64,000 nt of DNA from Phlebotomus papatasi (lineage: Eukaryota > Arthropoda > Insecta > Diptera > Psychodidae), in the NCBI RefSeq assembly GCF_024763615.1, contig NC_077223.1, forward strand, positions 90,396,627 through 90,460,626. The letters run 5' to 3'. Shown in pieces: positions 23,969 through 35,191 of this stretch. The position numbers and the translations under genes are program-made. Position 1 is the stretch's first letter, and each line of letters begins with the position of its first letter. The notes below the pieces were generated by a model. It was not told the origin of the DNA, did not search any database, and saw only the letters and a list, made by a program, of their open reading frames with translations.

Positions 23969-25401
23969 ATGAGTTACCCCTTGTTTTTACTGATAATGTA
24001 GTCATTATGTGATTGTGAAAGAATTACACCAATTGTATTCATCTGATTTTCTTAACCATCTGAAATCGGTGTATTACAGAACATGTTTTAAGCTTAACTG
24101 ATTTCAAAAATGACCAGCCACAAATTTAATGTAAAATGTAGGAAATTCCATTTAAGATTAAGTCAAATTACCATCTGCTGCCATAATCAGATTTAGCTAA
24201 ATAAGCTAATTAAAAACCTTCTCCAAATGGAAATTTTTCGCTACTCCATATGGAAACGTCACTGTTTTCATGATAAATACAGTACTAAATTATTATATTT
24301 ATATATTTTCTATACCACAGTTTTATTATTTAGTTAATATTGCTCCAAATAATGCGAAAATCCATTCATATTCACAAATTTTAATTTGGTTATTTCTTAG
24401 AAAATTTTAAAGTATATCTTTTTTTCGAATTCTTCATCGATCGACCATGTTTTCCAATGAAAAACACAATAAGGTGACTGTTGTTTATTCGTTTTGTTTA
24501 ACATTTATGTCATATTTCTGGCTAATTTTTATTAAATTAAGTACTAATAATTGTTTTTAACCGTACGTGAAGGTTTCAAATGAAATAATTACCTATTTCG
24601 TGAACAAAAAGGGTTTTCTGAAGTGTCTGCAATTTCTTCAATAGGAAACCCCGGAAATATATTTTTTTGGAGAGATTTTCTTATTGCTTTAGTTGAGAAA
24701 GGAGAAAAGACCAGGAATAAGAACAAATCCTGCACTCAGGAGCAACTCAACTGTTTGTCTCCAATTACAATGTTTCACTTACACCGTTTGTCTCCATTTA
24801 GAGACTTTCCTTTGTCGCCATTTGGATTAATGTGTTGCCAATAGAAGCATTTTATGCTCGCGTATTTTTCTTGTATTTGAGAAGTTGTCAAATTATCTCT
24901 AAAAAAAAAATTCACTAAACAGTAACATTCTAGAAGACTCAGGGAGCAAATTTATGTAATTCTCTTCAGAAAAATATGAACTTAATGTGTTGAATCTTCT
25001 ATCAAAGTTAAAGCGTCTGGAAATGGTTTTGAATTAGGATAATTACCCTAAAGCAAAAACATCTGATGAAGTCTCAATTTGCTGTAGGAATACGTGTTTT
25101 TCTTTTAATTTTTCGTTAAATATGTTGAATATCTCACTAAGTTTTGTGAGCTATTTTAAGAAATCCCTGGATGAACTAAAAACAATGTGATATCCCTAAA
25201 GCCGGTGATCAGTAGTTTTGACTGATACTTTTACAAAGATGCATAAGTTCGAATTTCCCAAGCTGCCAAGTGACACTAATGTTTGTGAATTTTCCACAAA
25301 AACACGCCTCTTTGAGTATTTTTACGTAAATATTAACTCTGATAAATCCTCTGTAACTTGTTATGGATGTTTTTCCGATAATATTCTTAAAATATTATAA
25401 A
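23969..25401. other. Gene-free AT-rich stretch
   Basis: No gene, tandem repeat or inverted-repeat element recognised up to the transposon boundary. Confidence 0.4.
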
Positions 25402-25403
25402 TA

Positions 25404-25447
25404 AGGTAAAGTGCCCTCGAGTCGACCGGTTCCTCGACTTGACCGGT
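25404..25447 (+). repeat. Left 44-bp terminal inverted repeat
   Basis: Starts AGGTAAAGTGCCCTCGAG and contains two ACCGGT boxes about 20 bases apart. Pairs with 28,855-28,898. Confidence 0.93.
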
Positions 25448-25550
25448 GGTCAATATTTGAATGTTTTAATGGTGCATTTCTATAAAATTGTCACTGAATC
25501 GTATTTATTTATGGAATAATTGACCTATTAATGTTAGATCATACGCCAAA

Positions 25551-25587
25551 TCGTCGGTTGCCTCAGCAACTGTGCTAACTGCATTTT
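25551..25587 (+). repeat. Left 37-bp subterminal inverted repeat
   Basis: Identical over all 37 bases to the reverse complement of 28,778-28,814. Starts TCGTCGGTTGCC and contains CAGCAACTGTGCTAACTGCA (25,564-25,583). Both copies sit within about 150 bp of their end (the right one within about 120 bp). Likely a transposase binding site. Confidence 0.93.
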
Positions 25588-25699
25588 TGCGATTTTCAGC
25601 TTTTTGCATATTTTGATATTATTGAATTTTCTCTATTAAACTACGTTATATAAAAAGTTTGAAATTTTCTCTATATATAGATATTTTTCCGTGAAAATG

Positions 25700-25826
25700 T
25701 TCTAACTGTACGATAGTAACAAAATTTCATCAACAACTGCGCTATCTACCAAATTTCCTGCAGTTAGCACAAAAAGACACCGAAAAATGGCGCTATTTTT
25801 TTTCGTCAGCAACTGTACTATTTGCA
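25700..25826. promoter_or_regulatory. Iteron-like motifs, left side
   Basis: Degenerate copies of CAGCAACTGTGCTAACTGCA occur at 25,731-25,750 (CAACAACTGCGCTATCTACC), 25,758-25,770 (inverse, CTGCAGTTAGCAC) and 25,807-25,826 (CAGCAACTGTACTATTTGCA). They lie between the subterminal repeat and the first exon, where transposase-binding iterons and the promoter of the element would be expected. Confidence 0.6.
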
Positions 25827-26027
25827 GTTTGACATTTCTATTCTTCGCGAGTCTATCAAAACAAAACAGACGCTTTGCAATTGTGATAAAGTTTTTCCTC
25901 AATAATTAAGCAGGTGAAAGCAAATTTGTGATTTCAGAACTGTAAGTTTGTGATTTATTTGTTTTTAAATGAAAATACTTATGGTTTTAATTGTTAAATT
26001 AGGATTTTATAAGAAAGAGCAAAGAAA

Positions 26028-28158
26028 ATGCCACACAGAAAAGAAAATCATCCAGCGTCAGCTCCACCTCAAAAGAATGCAGGTGCGGTACAAGCAGAGA
26101 TTGACGAATTTGTACATAGTGAATCTGATCAAGATTCAACTCATACTCTCATCAATGTAATTGATGATTCAGAAGTGATGTTAATGAGTGAACCAGGTCC
26201 TTCTGCCCAGCCTGATGCCGAAGAAAATGAGCCAAATCTTTCGGATAATGTTATGATTACTTTGTCACAAGATTCCCTGATTGGTCCCGCTGGAGCCGAA
26301 ATTTCCATTGGAGATGTTTTGCCAACTGAATGTGAGAATATAACTTTGACTTTTTACTAAACTTTCAATAAAATAAGCGTTTCTTCATTTCTAACCTAAT
26401 TCTGTTCTGTTGTTTCTGATCTTGTGCTGTATTTTTTTTAGACAATTCTGAGACAACTTGCAAGAAGAAATCTGATCCAGATTCATGGGTCCAAAATCGC
26501 CGCAAAAGTGCAAGGACGCTGGAATGGAGTATATTAACAGAGCAGGAAAACTTGTGCCAGCGAAAAAAATGAGGGAGAGCTGTGGTACAACATGCCGAAG
26601 ATCATGTAAAATGTTCAGTGAGGACGACAGAATTACAAATTTTCAGAGGTTTTGGAATCTCTCAGAGGCTGAAAAGAAAATCTTCATTTCAAAATCTGTA
26701 AAAAGATTCCAGGCCAAAAGAAAAATTGAGGGTCCCTCTCGACGCACGTTCACTTACCTATATTACCTGGACAGAAATAACATCACACAACAAGTGTGTA
26801 AGAAGTTTTTTCTAAACACCTTAAACATTAGCAGCACTAAGGTGTATTATTACTTCGAGAACACTCAAACTCCAGAGGGTGTCCCTGACAATGTCAAAAG
26901 AAGGAGGAATCGTGGCCCCAATTACTTAGAAACAGATCTGGCTTGTGTGCGTGAACACATTGCAAGTTTCCCCTGCATAGAATCACACTATTGCAGAGCG
27001 GATTCTTCGAAAAAATACTTGGAGTCACATCTCAATGTTTCTAAGATGTACCGACTCTTCAGGCAGAAGTATCCCGATTCCAAAATTACAGAGAAAGTTT
27101 ATAGAAACGTGTTTCAATTTAATTTCAACCTTTCATTCCACAAGCCCAAGAAGGACATGTGTCCTACATGTAATTTGTCACAATTGGGAAGGATATCAGC
27201 TGAGGATTCGCAAAAGCATCTTAGCAATAATGCGCAAGCAAAGGAGGAGCGAAACCGTGACAGAAAAATTGATCCGCAGACTGCTGTTATCTCATTTGAC
27301 CTGCAAAATACTATTCCACTACCTAAGAGTTTTGTCAGCACTTTTTACTACAAGAGGAAGTTTAACGTGTATAATTTAACTGGACGATGTAATCTCAATG
27401 GAGTAACTTACTGTTCCATTTGGAACGAGGCTGTGAGCGGAAGGACGGGTGATGATTTGGCAAGCGCCCTTTACAAAATTATCCAGGGCGTTCTTCAAGA
27501 TCATCCAGATGTAAATAAAATTATATTATGGAGTGACTCATGCATTCCTCAAAATCGCAACAGAATAATGTCTACTACACTGCTACAAGTTCTACATGAC
27601 AATCCAAAACTCCAAAGTATTGAACAAAAGTTCTCGGAACCAGGACACTCAAGAATCCAAGAAGTAGATGCAGTTCATAGTGTTCTTGAGCGTAGCCTTA
27701 AGCATCACGAAATTCCCAGCCCGACCAAACTTCTCCATCTTATGCGTACACTCAATTTCCCAAATGTGAAGCTTAAGATATTTGAGATGGAAGAAAATGA
27801 TTTTCTTCAATTTTCATTGAAGGCAACTTTGTTCTCCTGGGACAAAGTACCATTCTCAAAAGTGCGCAGAATAAAGTATTCTTCAGATGCCCTATCAGCT
27901 TTTAAGTTGAACTTCATTGTGGATGCATCCAACAACTGGCATGAAGCCGTGATTCGTAAACGAAAGCGAAATTCATCAACACCTCCAGATGTGTTCACTC
28001 AACAGATTAAAAAAATGAAATTTTCATATGAGGTACCGAAAGAAAAAAAGAATGATATCTCAAGCATTCTACATTTTTTGTCAGAAGAAGATTCCAAATA
28101 CTATGTACAAAAATTAAAAATTGATAAAACTCTAAAAATTGTAAATAATCAGGAATAA
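26028..28158 (+). CDS. DUF7869-like DDE transposase, two exons, frame disrupted
   Basis: Exon 1 is 26,028-26,331 (101 codons plus 1 base, acidic, Ser-rich, starting MPHRKENHPAS). A GT-AG intron follows (26,332-26,441, T-rich acceptor). Exon 2 runs to a stop at 28,156. Numbering from the ATG at 26,485 (557 codons): a Cys cluster C33, C37, C41 (CGTTCRRSC), then an FW motif, a second CPTC pair, and candidate catalytic acidic residues D272 (SFDLQ), D351 (LWSDSC) and E393 or E402 in GHSRIQEVDAVHSVLE. This matches the layout of insect proteins I know as DUF7869-type, inferred to be RNase H-fold transposases. Splicing leads into a frame reading DPDSWVQNRRKSAR, the usual start of the family, which must shift by one base near 26,510 to join DAGMEYINRAGKLVPAKK. 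So this copy is probably frameshifted, or carries a sequence error. AATAAA overlaps the stop (28,154-28,159). Confidence 0.85.
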
Positions 28159-28514
28159 AATTGATATCATTGATATTATTTTAATACAATCATTTAGAAA
28201 ATTTTTATTTTCATATTTTTTAATTCGGGCAATTTTATTAACTCCTCTAGGAATTGTAAATCATTGTAGAAGTACCTCTTCATATCACAGATCGTTCGTT
28301 TCCTATAAATTATTTATTTTCTGATTAATTTAACACACTTTCAGAAGGAATCGTTTGCAGAGATCCTATAAACAAAACAGCGGTGATAAAAACACACATA
28401 AAATATAAATTCTGGGGTATATTAAAATAAATAAAAAAAAAATTTCTGGTATCTTCGTAGTTAATAAAGCAAAAAAATAATAATTTTTTTTTATTATATT
28501 TTGAATATAATAAA

Positions 28515-28590
28515 CAAATTGTGCTATCTGCAAAAATTCCATACATTGCAGATAGACTTTTTATCAACGATGTCAGTTAGAACAATTGCA
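28515..28590. promoter_or_regulatory. Iteron-like motifs, right side
   Basis: CAAATTGTGCTATCTGCA (28,515-28,532), inverse TGCAGATAG (28,547-28,555) and inverse TCAGTTAGAACAATTG (28,573-28,588) repeat the core of the subterminal motif seen at the left end. Confidence 0.55.
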
Positions 28591-28777
28591 TATTGTGCAT
28601 TCTTTCAGAAAATGTTTAAATTTTAGTATAACAAATCTACTTTTCTCTAATTTCTTTGTAGTAACTGTCAGATTATTTATTATTCTTTCAATATTTGTTA
28701 TATAAAATAATTCATTCGGGGTTTGTTTTTCATTGAAACATTAATAAAAAGAAAAAATTGTCTCCTGAAAAGTTGTC

Positions 28778-28814
28778 AAAATGCAGTTAGCACAGTTGCT
28801 GAGGCAACCGACGA
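28778..28814 (-). repeat. Right 37-bp subterminal inverted repeat
   Basis: Perfect inverse of 25,551-25,587. Contains TGCAGTTAGCACAGTTGCTG at 28,782-28,801. Confidence 0.93.
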
Positions 28815-28854
28815 AATATTACTGCAAATATAAATAAATTTAATAAATTACTCT

Positions 28855-28898
28855 ACCGGTCGAACTGAGGAACCGGTGGACTCGAGGGCACTTTACCT
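28855..28898 (-). repeat. Right 44-bp terminal inverted repeat
   Basis: Inverse of the left end with five mismatches. Ends CTCGAGGGCACTTTACCT. Confidence 0.93.
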
Positions 28899-29886
28899 CA
28901 GTACACATCAAAATTATAGTTTTCTGCTCATTCTTAGGTGTGATTCTTAAGGGATCACAGTTATTTATTTTCACTTCTTAAACCTAGGTAAAATACATAG
29001 GCTCCCAATGTTTTTCAGAAAATGCGAAGTGATGGAATATCCATTGAAATATATGGCCATTTTATGAAGCTACAACTGTGCGAAACTACAAGGGTTTCCC
29101 CTATTATTATCTGTATCATAAAAATTTAGCTGTAAAATGAGTTTTTTAAAATAAAACAGTTCAGCTTTAGATTTTTTTTTGTGAGCATGTAAGACTTTTC
29201 CTGATGTCTAATCCTCCCTTTCTATTAATTCTATAAATTCCTTTTGACTACACTAATCACCCTCGCTTTGCTGGGCTGTTAATTTACCTCCTCAACCTCT
29301 GCCATCCTACAACCAAAAATGGGCCTTTACACGACAAGCACGTTCCAGAAGCCGAAAAAAGATGCTTGATCAGTGGAAATTCTATCACGGATGGTATATA
29401 TGGCAAAAGGCCTGGAAAAATGCGAGAAAATGCCTGATGATGGAAGAAAAGGATGAGGAAACTTTCCGTCTTCCAATCAAACTTTGTCACCAATTTCATG
29501 AGTCAACGCCCAAATGTCACACAGTGTTACCATTGAAGCTTTTCACATGGTGATATACGTAGGAAAATCTCATCACACACCGGAGATGAATTTAATTTGG
29601 AAAATTTAATTATACCAAAAAATCCAGTTAAATCTCGTCGTGCTTTTTTCCCTCCTCATCGTCACACGAACAGAAGGAATTTTTTCCATTTAGCATGGAG
29701 ACATATTTTTATCCCAGGAGATGAGCAAGTAATATATTGAGCTTTTTTGCAAAACTTTTCTATATAATTTACTCTAAGTCACGGCTATTGCTGTCATACT
29801 TGATTATTTGTAGCAAAATAAGTATTAAAAATAACCATTTTGTGATTTTTGGTTTACTTTTTCTGTACCGTAGATTCGGGCGACTG
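28899..29886. other. Gene-free stretch
   Basis: 29,280-29,560 has balanced composition with overlapping short frames on both strands and no motif. No element recognised. Confidence 0.4.
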
Positions 29887-30208
29887 TACACATAGAAAAA
29901 TGGAAAATTCTTAAACAGAAACACCCAGGAATTTAATTTCAAATCCTATCCAATAAATGCCAATGCCCTAATTCTAAATCCTTGAACATTTAGTTTTAGT
30001 TGCAATTTGGAACTCCGTAGACATTTTGCATTTTCCAGCTAATGCAGAACTTAAGTTCCCGATCTCTTAATTTGAAAGAGCTAGGGATTCTAGCCCATTT
30101 CTTTCGCTCAGAGCTTCTAAACTTAAACGCCTCGGGGATTCACGTCCAATTTAAGTTCCCAGGATTTTATATATTCTTAAATTTAGAGTCAAAATTTTTC
30201 TGTGTGTA
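29887..30208. mobile_element. Foldback MITE with CACAYAGAAAAAT ends
   Basis: TA (29,887-29,888) then CACATAGAAAAATGG. The right end is the inverse of CACACAGAAAAATTTTG and is followed by TA (30,207-30,208). Pairing continues inwards with gaps (AATTCTTAA against TTTAAGAAT, CCCAGGAATT against AAGTTCCCAGG). Its ends resemble those of the 22-bp array element at 31,419-38,456. Confidence 0.75.
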
Positions 30209-31418
30209 CTCAGAGAGTGACTTTACACTCCTGCTTCTCGTATTCTTTACTTTAATTCTAACCTTTAAGGATGATTTATAGACCATCCTTAAGTGATAGA
30301 ATTAAAGCAAAGCTTATGAAAAGCAAGGGTGTAAGTCACCCACATCAGCGGTAACGTAGGATCATCTATAAGACCTGGTCCTGCTGATCCTTAGTTGCTA
30401 AAATTAAATAAAAGCTTATGAATAAATAGGGGCGAAAATCCCCTCCGAGGGGCAAAGTCACCTGCATCTACGGCAATTTAAAATTCATTTACTCTCGTTA
30501 TTTATATCGTTCCTTTAAGAAATCTCAATTATCGTAAGAATATTAGGCTTCACAAGTGTTGGTTTGGCTGAAAGCATGACTAAAAAAAAAGCTAGAAAAC
30601 CGCCCTAAATCGAGCTGAAACTTTCAGATTAGTTTTACACTAAATTAACCACAGAGAACTTTCACGTGCGGTGTCATTTTAAAATTCTTCACCCAGGTTC
30701 CCTTTGGCTGTTCTCCGTTTTGCCATTGTCCGCCAGAACGTCTCCAAATCTCACCAAAATATTCAAGGAGGAGGGGTTGAAATCGATTAAAAGTTTTTTT
30801 CTGGTCTACCCCATCCTCATGATCCCTCCTTAATAAAGCACCTAAAAATGTTCGCTAAAGCATTTCCAGACTTTTCCTGCTCTTATCTCATAATTACAGT
30901 CATCACGTTTATGGTATGACTATTTTCTGTGTCCCTCCTCTATCCATTCCTGCTTCCCATTTTCCTTTTTGCGCTCTTTCACCCAAAGAGACTCCCCTTT
31001 TTGGCTTTCCCATGAAGCCCATTTTCTTTAGAGTGAAACGACATTAGACAGCGAGACTTCTTCTCTCCTAAAAGAGGAAGTTCACAATCTACATTGGTTC
31101 CCAGGAACAAGGTTCAACATACCTTCCCCAACTACTTTCTTAAAGTTACCCAAAGAAATGCACTAATGGACTTTTCAAGTCACTGATGCACAATTTGTAT
31201 ATTGTATCTAATTGTAATTTGCAATGTGGAACTTTTTCAGCCTTTTCCATCATTCTTCTATGTGCCTCAATTATTCAAATTCATCTATTATTGCAAGCCT
31301 GATTCGTTTCAGTTAAGAAAAAGTGATTAAATTTCTTCATGTTAGTACAGGAAAAGTGGCTAAAATAGGAACAACTAAGATGAAAATGAGAAGAGTGTTG
31401 AACTCAAAACATTAATTT
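30209..31418. other. Gene-free stretch with a short duplication
   Basis: AAGCTTATGAAAAGCAAGGG (about 30,310) and AAGCTTATGAATAAATAGGG (about 30,412), each followed by a GTCACC and CATC(A/T)nCGGnAA block, are a ~105-bp imperfect tandem duplication. 30,600-31,400 is mixed sequence without a gene. Confidence 0.4.
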
Positions 31419-31609
31419 CACAGAGAAAAATTACCCTCTAAATTCAAGAAAAAAATACTCTAACTAAGGGTTCGATTTTGCTCCAAGCAATTTTTTTCTT
31501 AAATTTCGCTTAAATTAAGAAAAAAATTTCTATAAGAGCATTTTCTTAAATTTTAGAGTACGATGGTTTTGAAATTCAGTAGCTTTGAGTTTAGACTTTT
31601 TTACTCTTA

Positions 31610-34600
31610 AATTTAGAGAAAAATAGTTTTGAATTTGTAGCAAAAATGGTTTTGATTTTAGAGTATCATGGTTTTGATTTTAGAAACTTATGGTTTTGAT
31701 TTTAAAGTATCATGGTTTTGATATTAGAGTATTGTGGTTTTGATTTTAGAGTATCATGGTTTTGATTTTAGAAACTTATGGTTTTGATTTTAGAAACTTA
31801 TGGGTTTGATTTTAGAAACTTATGGGTTTGATTTTAGAAACTTATGGTTTTGATTTTAGAGTACCATGGTTTTGATTTTAGAGTATCATGGTTTTGATTT
31901 TAGAGTATTGTGGTTTTGATTTTAGAGTATCATGGTTTTGATTTTAGAGTATTGTGGTTTTGATTTTAGAGTATCATGGTTTTGATTTCAGAGAATTGTG
32001 GTTTTGATTTTAGAAACTTATGGTTTTGATTTTAGAAACTTATGGGTTTGATTTTAGAGACTTATGGGTTTGATTTTAGAAACTTATGGTTTTGATTTTA
32101 GAGTATTGTGGTTTTGATTTTAGAAACTTATGGTTTTGATTTTAGAGTATCGTGGTTTTGATTTTAGAGTACCATGGTTTTGATTTTAGAGTATTGTGGT
32201 TTTGATTTTAGAGTATCATGGTTTTGATTTTAGAGTACCATGGTTTTGATTTTAGAGTACCATGGTTTTGATTCTAGAGTACCATGGTTTTGATTTTAGA
32301 GTACCATGGTTTTGATTTTAGAGTACCATGGTTTTGATTTTGGAGTGTTTGCTGTGTTGATTGTCGAGTATTGCTGGTTCTGAAAGTAGAGTATTCTGAG
32401 GTTTTGAATCAAGGCAATTTGAGGGTTTTTTTTGTGAATGTTATATATTTCATTCTTTACCTTTTTCCACGTGATGCATATGATGCGCGCGTATTCACTT
32501 CCATGAAACTCTCATATGCATCTTTCATTTCAATTTTCTATATGAACTTTGCCAATCGGAATTTACCTCCACTGAAGTATGTTGCTTAATCTGAAATATT
32601 TAAGAGTATAATGGTTTTGATTTTAGAGTATCAAGGCTTAGAACCTCTCATAGTCTGTCTTATTTCGATAGTTTTATATAAACTTTTCCAATCGGAATTC
32701 ATCTCCACTGAAGTATGTTGCTTAATCTGAAATATTTAAGACTAATATGGTTTTGATTTTAGAATATTATTGTCTTGCTTTTAGAGTACTTTGGTTTTGA
32801 TGTTGGTCTATTGTGGTTTTGAATTCTTTTAGAGTATTGGGGATTTGATTTTAGATTATTGTGGTGATGATTCTACAGCATTGTCGTTTTGATTTTAGAG
32901 TATCGTGGTTTTGATTTTAGAGTATTATAGTTTTGATTTTAGAGCATTGTGGTTTTGATTTTAGAAACTTATGGTTTTGATTTTAGAGTATTATGGTTTT
33001 GATTTTAGAGTATCATGGTTTTGATTTTAGAGTATTGTGGTTTTGATTTTAGAGTATTGTGGTTTTGATTTTAGAGTCTCATGGTTTTGATTTTAGAGTA
33101 TTGTGGTTTTGATTTTAGAAACCTATGGTTTTGATTTTAGAAACTTATGGTTTTGATTTTAGAGTATCATGGTTTTTATTTTGGAAACTCATGGTTTTGA
33201 TTTTAGAGTATTATGGTTTTGATTTTAGAGTATCGTGGTTTTGATTTTAGAGTATCGTGGTTTTGATTTTAGAGTACTGTGGTTTTGATTTTAGAGTATT
33301 GTGGTTTTGATTTTAGAGTATTGTGGTTTTGATTTTAGAGTATTGTGGTTTTGATTTTAGAGTATCATGGTTTTGATTTTAGTGTATTGTGGTTTTGATT
33401 TTAGAAACTTATGGTTTTGATTTTAGAGTATCAGGGTTTTGATTTTAGAGTATTGTGGTTTTGATTTTAGAGTATCATGGTTTTGATTTTAGAGTATCAT
33501 GATTTTGATTTTAGAAACTCATGGTTTTAATTTTAGAGTATTATGGTTTTGATTTTAGAGTATCATGGCTTTGATTTCAGAGTATCTTGGTTTTGATTTT
33601 AGAGTATCATGGTTTTGATTTTAGAGTATTGTGGTTTTGATTTTAGAGTATCATGGTTTTGATTTTAGAGTATCATGGTTTTGATTTTAGTGTATTATGG
33701 TTTTGATTTTAGAGTATCGTGGTTTTGATTTTAGAGTATCATGGTTTTGATTTTAGAGTATTGTGGTTTTGATTTTAGAGTATCATGGTTTTGATTTTAG
33801 AGTATCATGGTTTTGATTTTAGAGTATTATGGTTTTGATTTTAGAGTATCGTGGTTTTGATTTTAGAGTATCATGGTTTTGATTTTAGAATATTGTGGTT
33901 TTGATTTTAGAGTATTGTGGTTTTGATTTTAGAGTATTGTGGTTTTGATTTTAGAGTATTGTGGTTTTGATTTTAGAGTATCATGGTTTTGATTTTAGAG
34001 TATTGTGGTTTTGATTTTAGAGTATCATGGTTTTGATTTTAGAGTATTATGGTTTTGATTTTAGAGTATCGTGGTTTTGATTTTAGAGTATCATGGTTTT
34101 GATTTTAGAAACTTATGGTTTTGTTTTTAGAAACTTATGGTTTGATTTTAGAAACTTATGGTTTTGATTTTAGAAACTTATGGGTTTGATTTTAGAAACT
34201 TATGGGTTTGATTTTAGAAACTTATGGGTTTGATTTTAGAGTATTACGGTTTTGATTTTAGAGTCTCATAGTTTTGATTTTAGAAACTTATGGGTTTGAT
34301 TTTAGAAACTTATGGGTTTGATTTTAGAAACTTATGGGTTTGATTCTAGAAACTTATGGTTTTGATTTTAGAAACTTATGGGTTTGATTTTAGAGTCTCA
34401 TTGTTTTGATTTTAGAGTATCGTGGTTTTGATTTTAGAGCATTATGGTTTTGATTTTAGAGTATCGTGGTTTTGATTTTAGAGCATTGTGGTGTTTATTT
34501 TAGGGTATCATGGTTTTGATTTTAGAAACTTATGGGTTTGATTTTAGAAAATTATGGTTTTGATTTTAGAGTATTATGGTTTTGATTTTAGAGTATCGTG

Positions 34601-35046
34601 GTTTTTATTTTAGAGTACCATGGTTCTGATTTTAGAGTATCATGGTTTTGATTTTAGAAACTCATGGGTTTGATTTTAGAGTATTATGGTTTTGATTTTA
34701 GAGTATTATGGTTTTGATTTTAGAGTATCGTTGTTTTGATTTTAGAGTATTATGGTTTTGATTTTAGAGTATCGTGGTTTTGATTTTAGAGTATCATGGT
34801 TTTGATTTTAGAGTATCGTGGTTTTGATTTTAGAGTATTATGGTTTTGATTTTAGAGTATCATGGTTTTGATTTTAGAGTAACGTGACTTTGATTTTAGA
34901 GTATTATGGTTTTGATTTTAGAGTATCATGGTTTTGATTTTAGAAACTTATGGTTTTGATTTTAGAGTATGATGGTTTCGATTTTAGAGTATCAAGGTTT
35001 TGATTTTAGAAACTTATGGTTTTGATTTTAGAGTATTATGGTTTTT
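31610..35046 (+). repeat. 22-bp minisatellite, forward arm
   Basis: The unit is GATTTTAGAGTATCATGGTTTT with common variants in the middle: AGAGTATTGTGG, AGAAACTTATGG, AGAGTACCATGG. About 135-140 units, interrupted at 32,344-32,760. Strict 22-base spacing, mostly single-base differences. Confidence 0.97.
32344..32760. repeat. Non-array interruption with an internal 136-bp duplication
   Basis: Unrelated sequence breaks the array. CTCCACTGAAGTATGTTGCT occurs at 32,567 and 32,703, each preceded by CCAATCGGAATT and followed by TAATCTGAAATATTTAAGA, then array units. So a segment of non-array DNA plus an array junction was duplicated with a 136-bp offset. Confidence 0.8.
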
Positions 35047-35191
35047 CTAAAATCAAACCCATAAGTTTCTAAAATCAAAACCGTAAGTTTCAAAAATCAA
35101 AACCATAAGTTTCTAAAATCAAAACCACAATGCTCTAAAATCAAAACCATGATACTCTAAAATCAAAACCACGATACTCTAAAATTAAAAC

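Larger units (their letters stand above)
25404..28898 (+). mobile_element. DUF7869-type DNA transposon, near full length
   Basis: Both ends carry 44-bp terminal inverted repeats (39 of 44 positions identical) beginning AGGTAAAGTGCCCTCGAG. Inside these lies a perfect 37-bp subterminal inverted repeat, then related short motifs. The centre holds a single two-exon gene for a DDE-type transposase-like protein on the plus strand. The left flank is TA (25,402-25,403) while the right flank is CA, so the target duplication is mutated or not TA. The derivative at 51,722-51,819 has clean TA on both sides. Only this copy in the window has coding sequence. Ends and gene together indicate a once autonomous transposon. 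Superfamily assignment beyond a Tc1/mariner-like TA preference is not possible by eye. Confidence 0.88.

Noticed and set aside
25402..28900. piggyBac or Kolobok assignment of the DUF7869-type element by TTAA target
   Set aside because: Flanks are TA at the left and CA at the right, and the short derivative at 51,722 has TA, not TTAA, on both sides.
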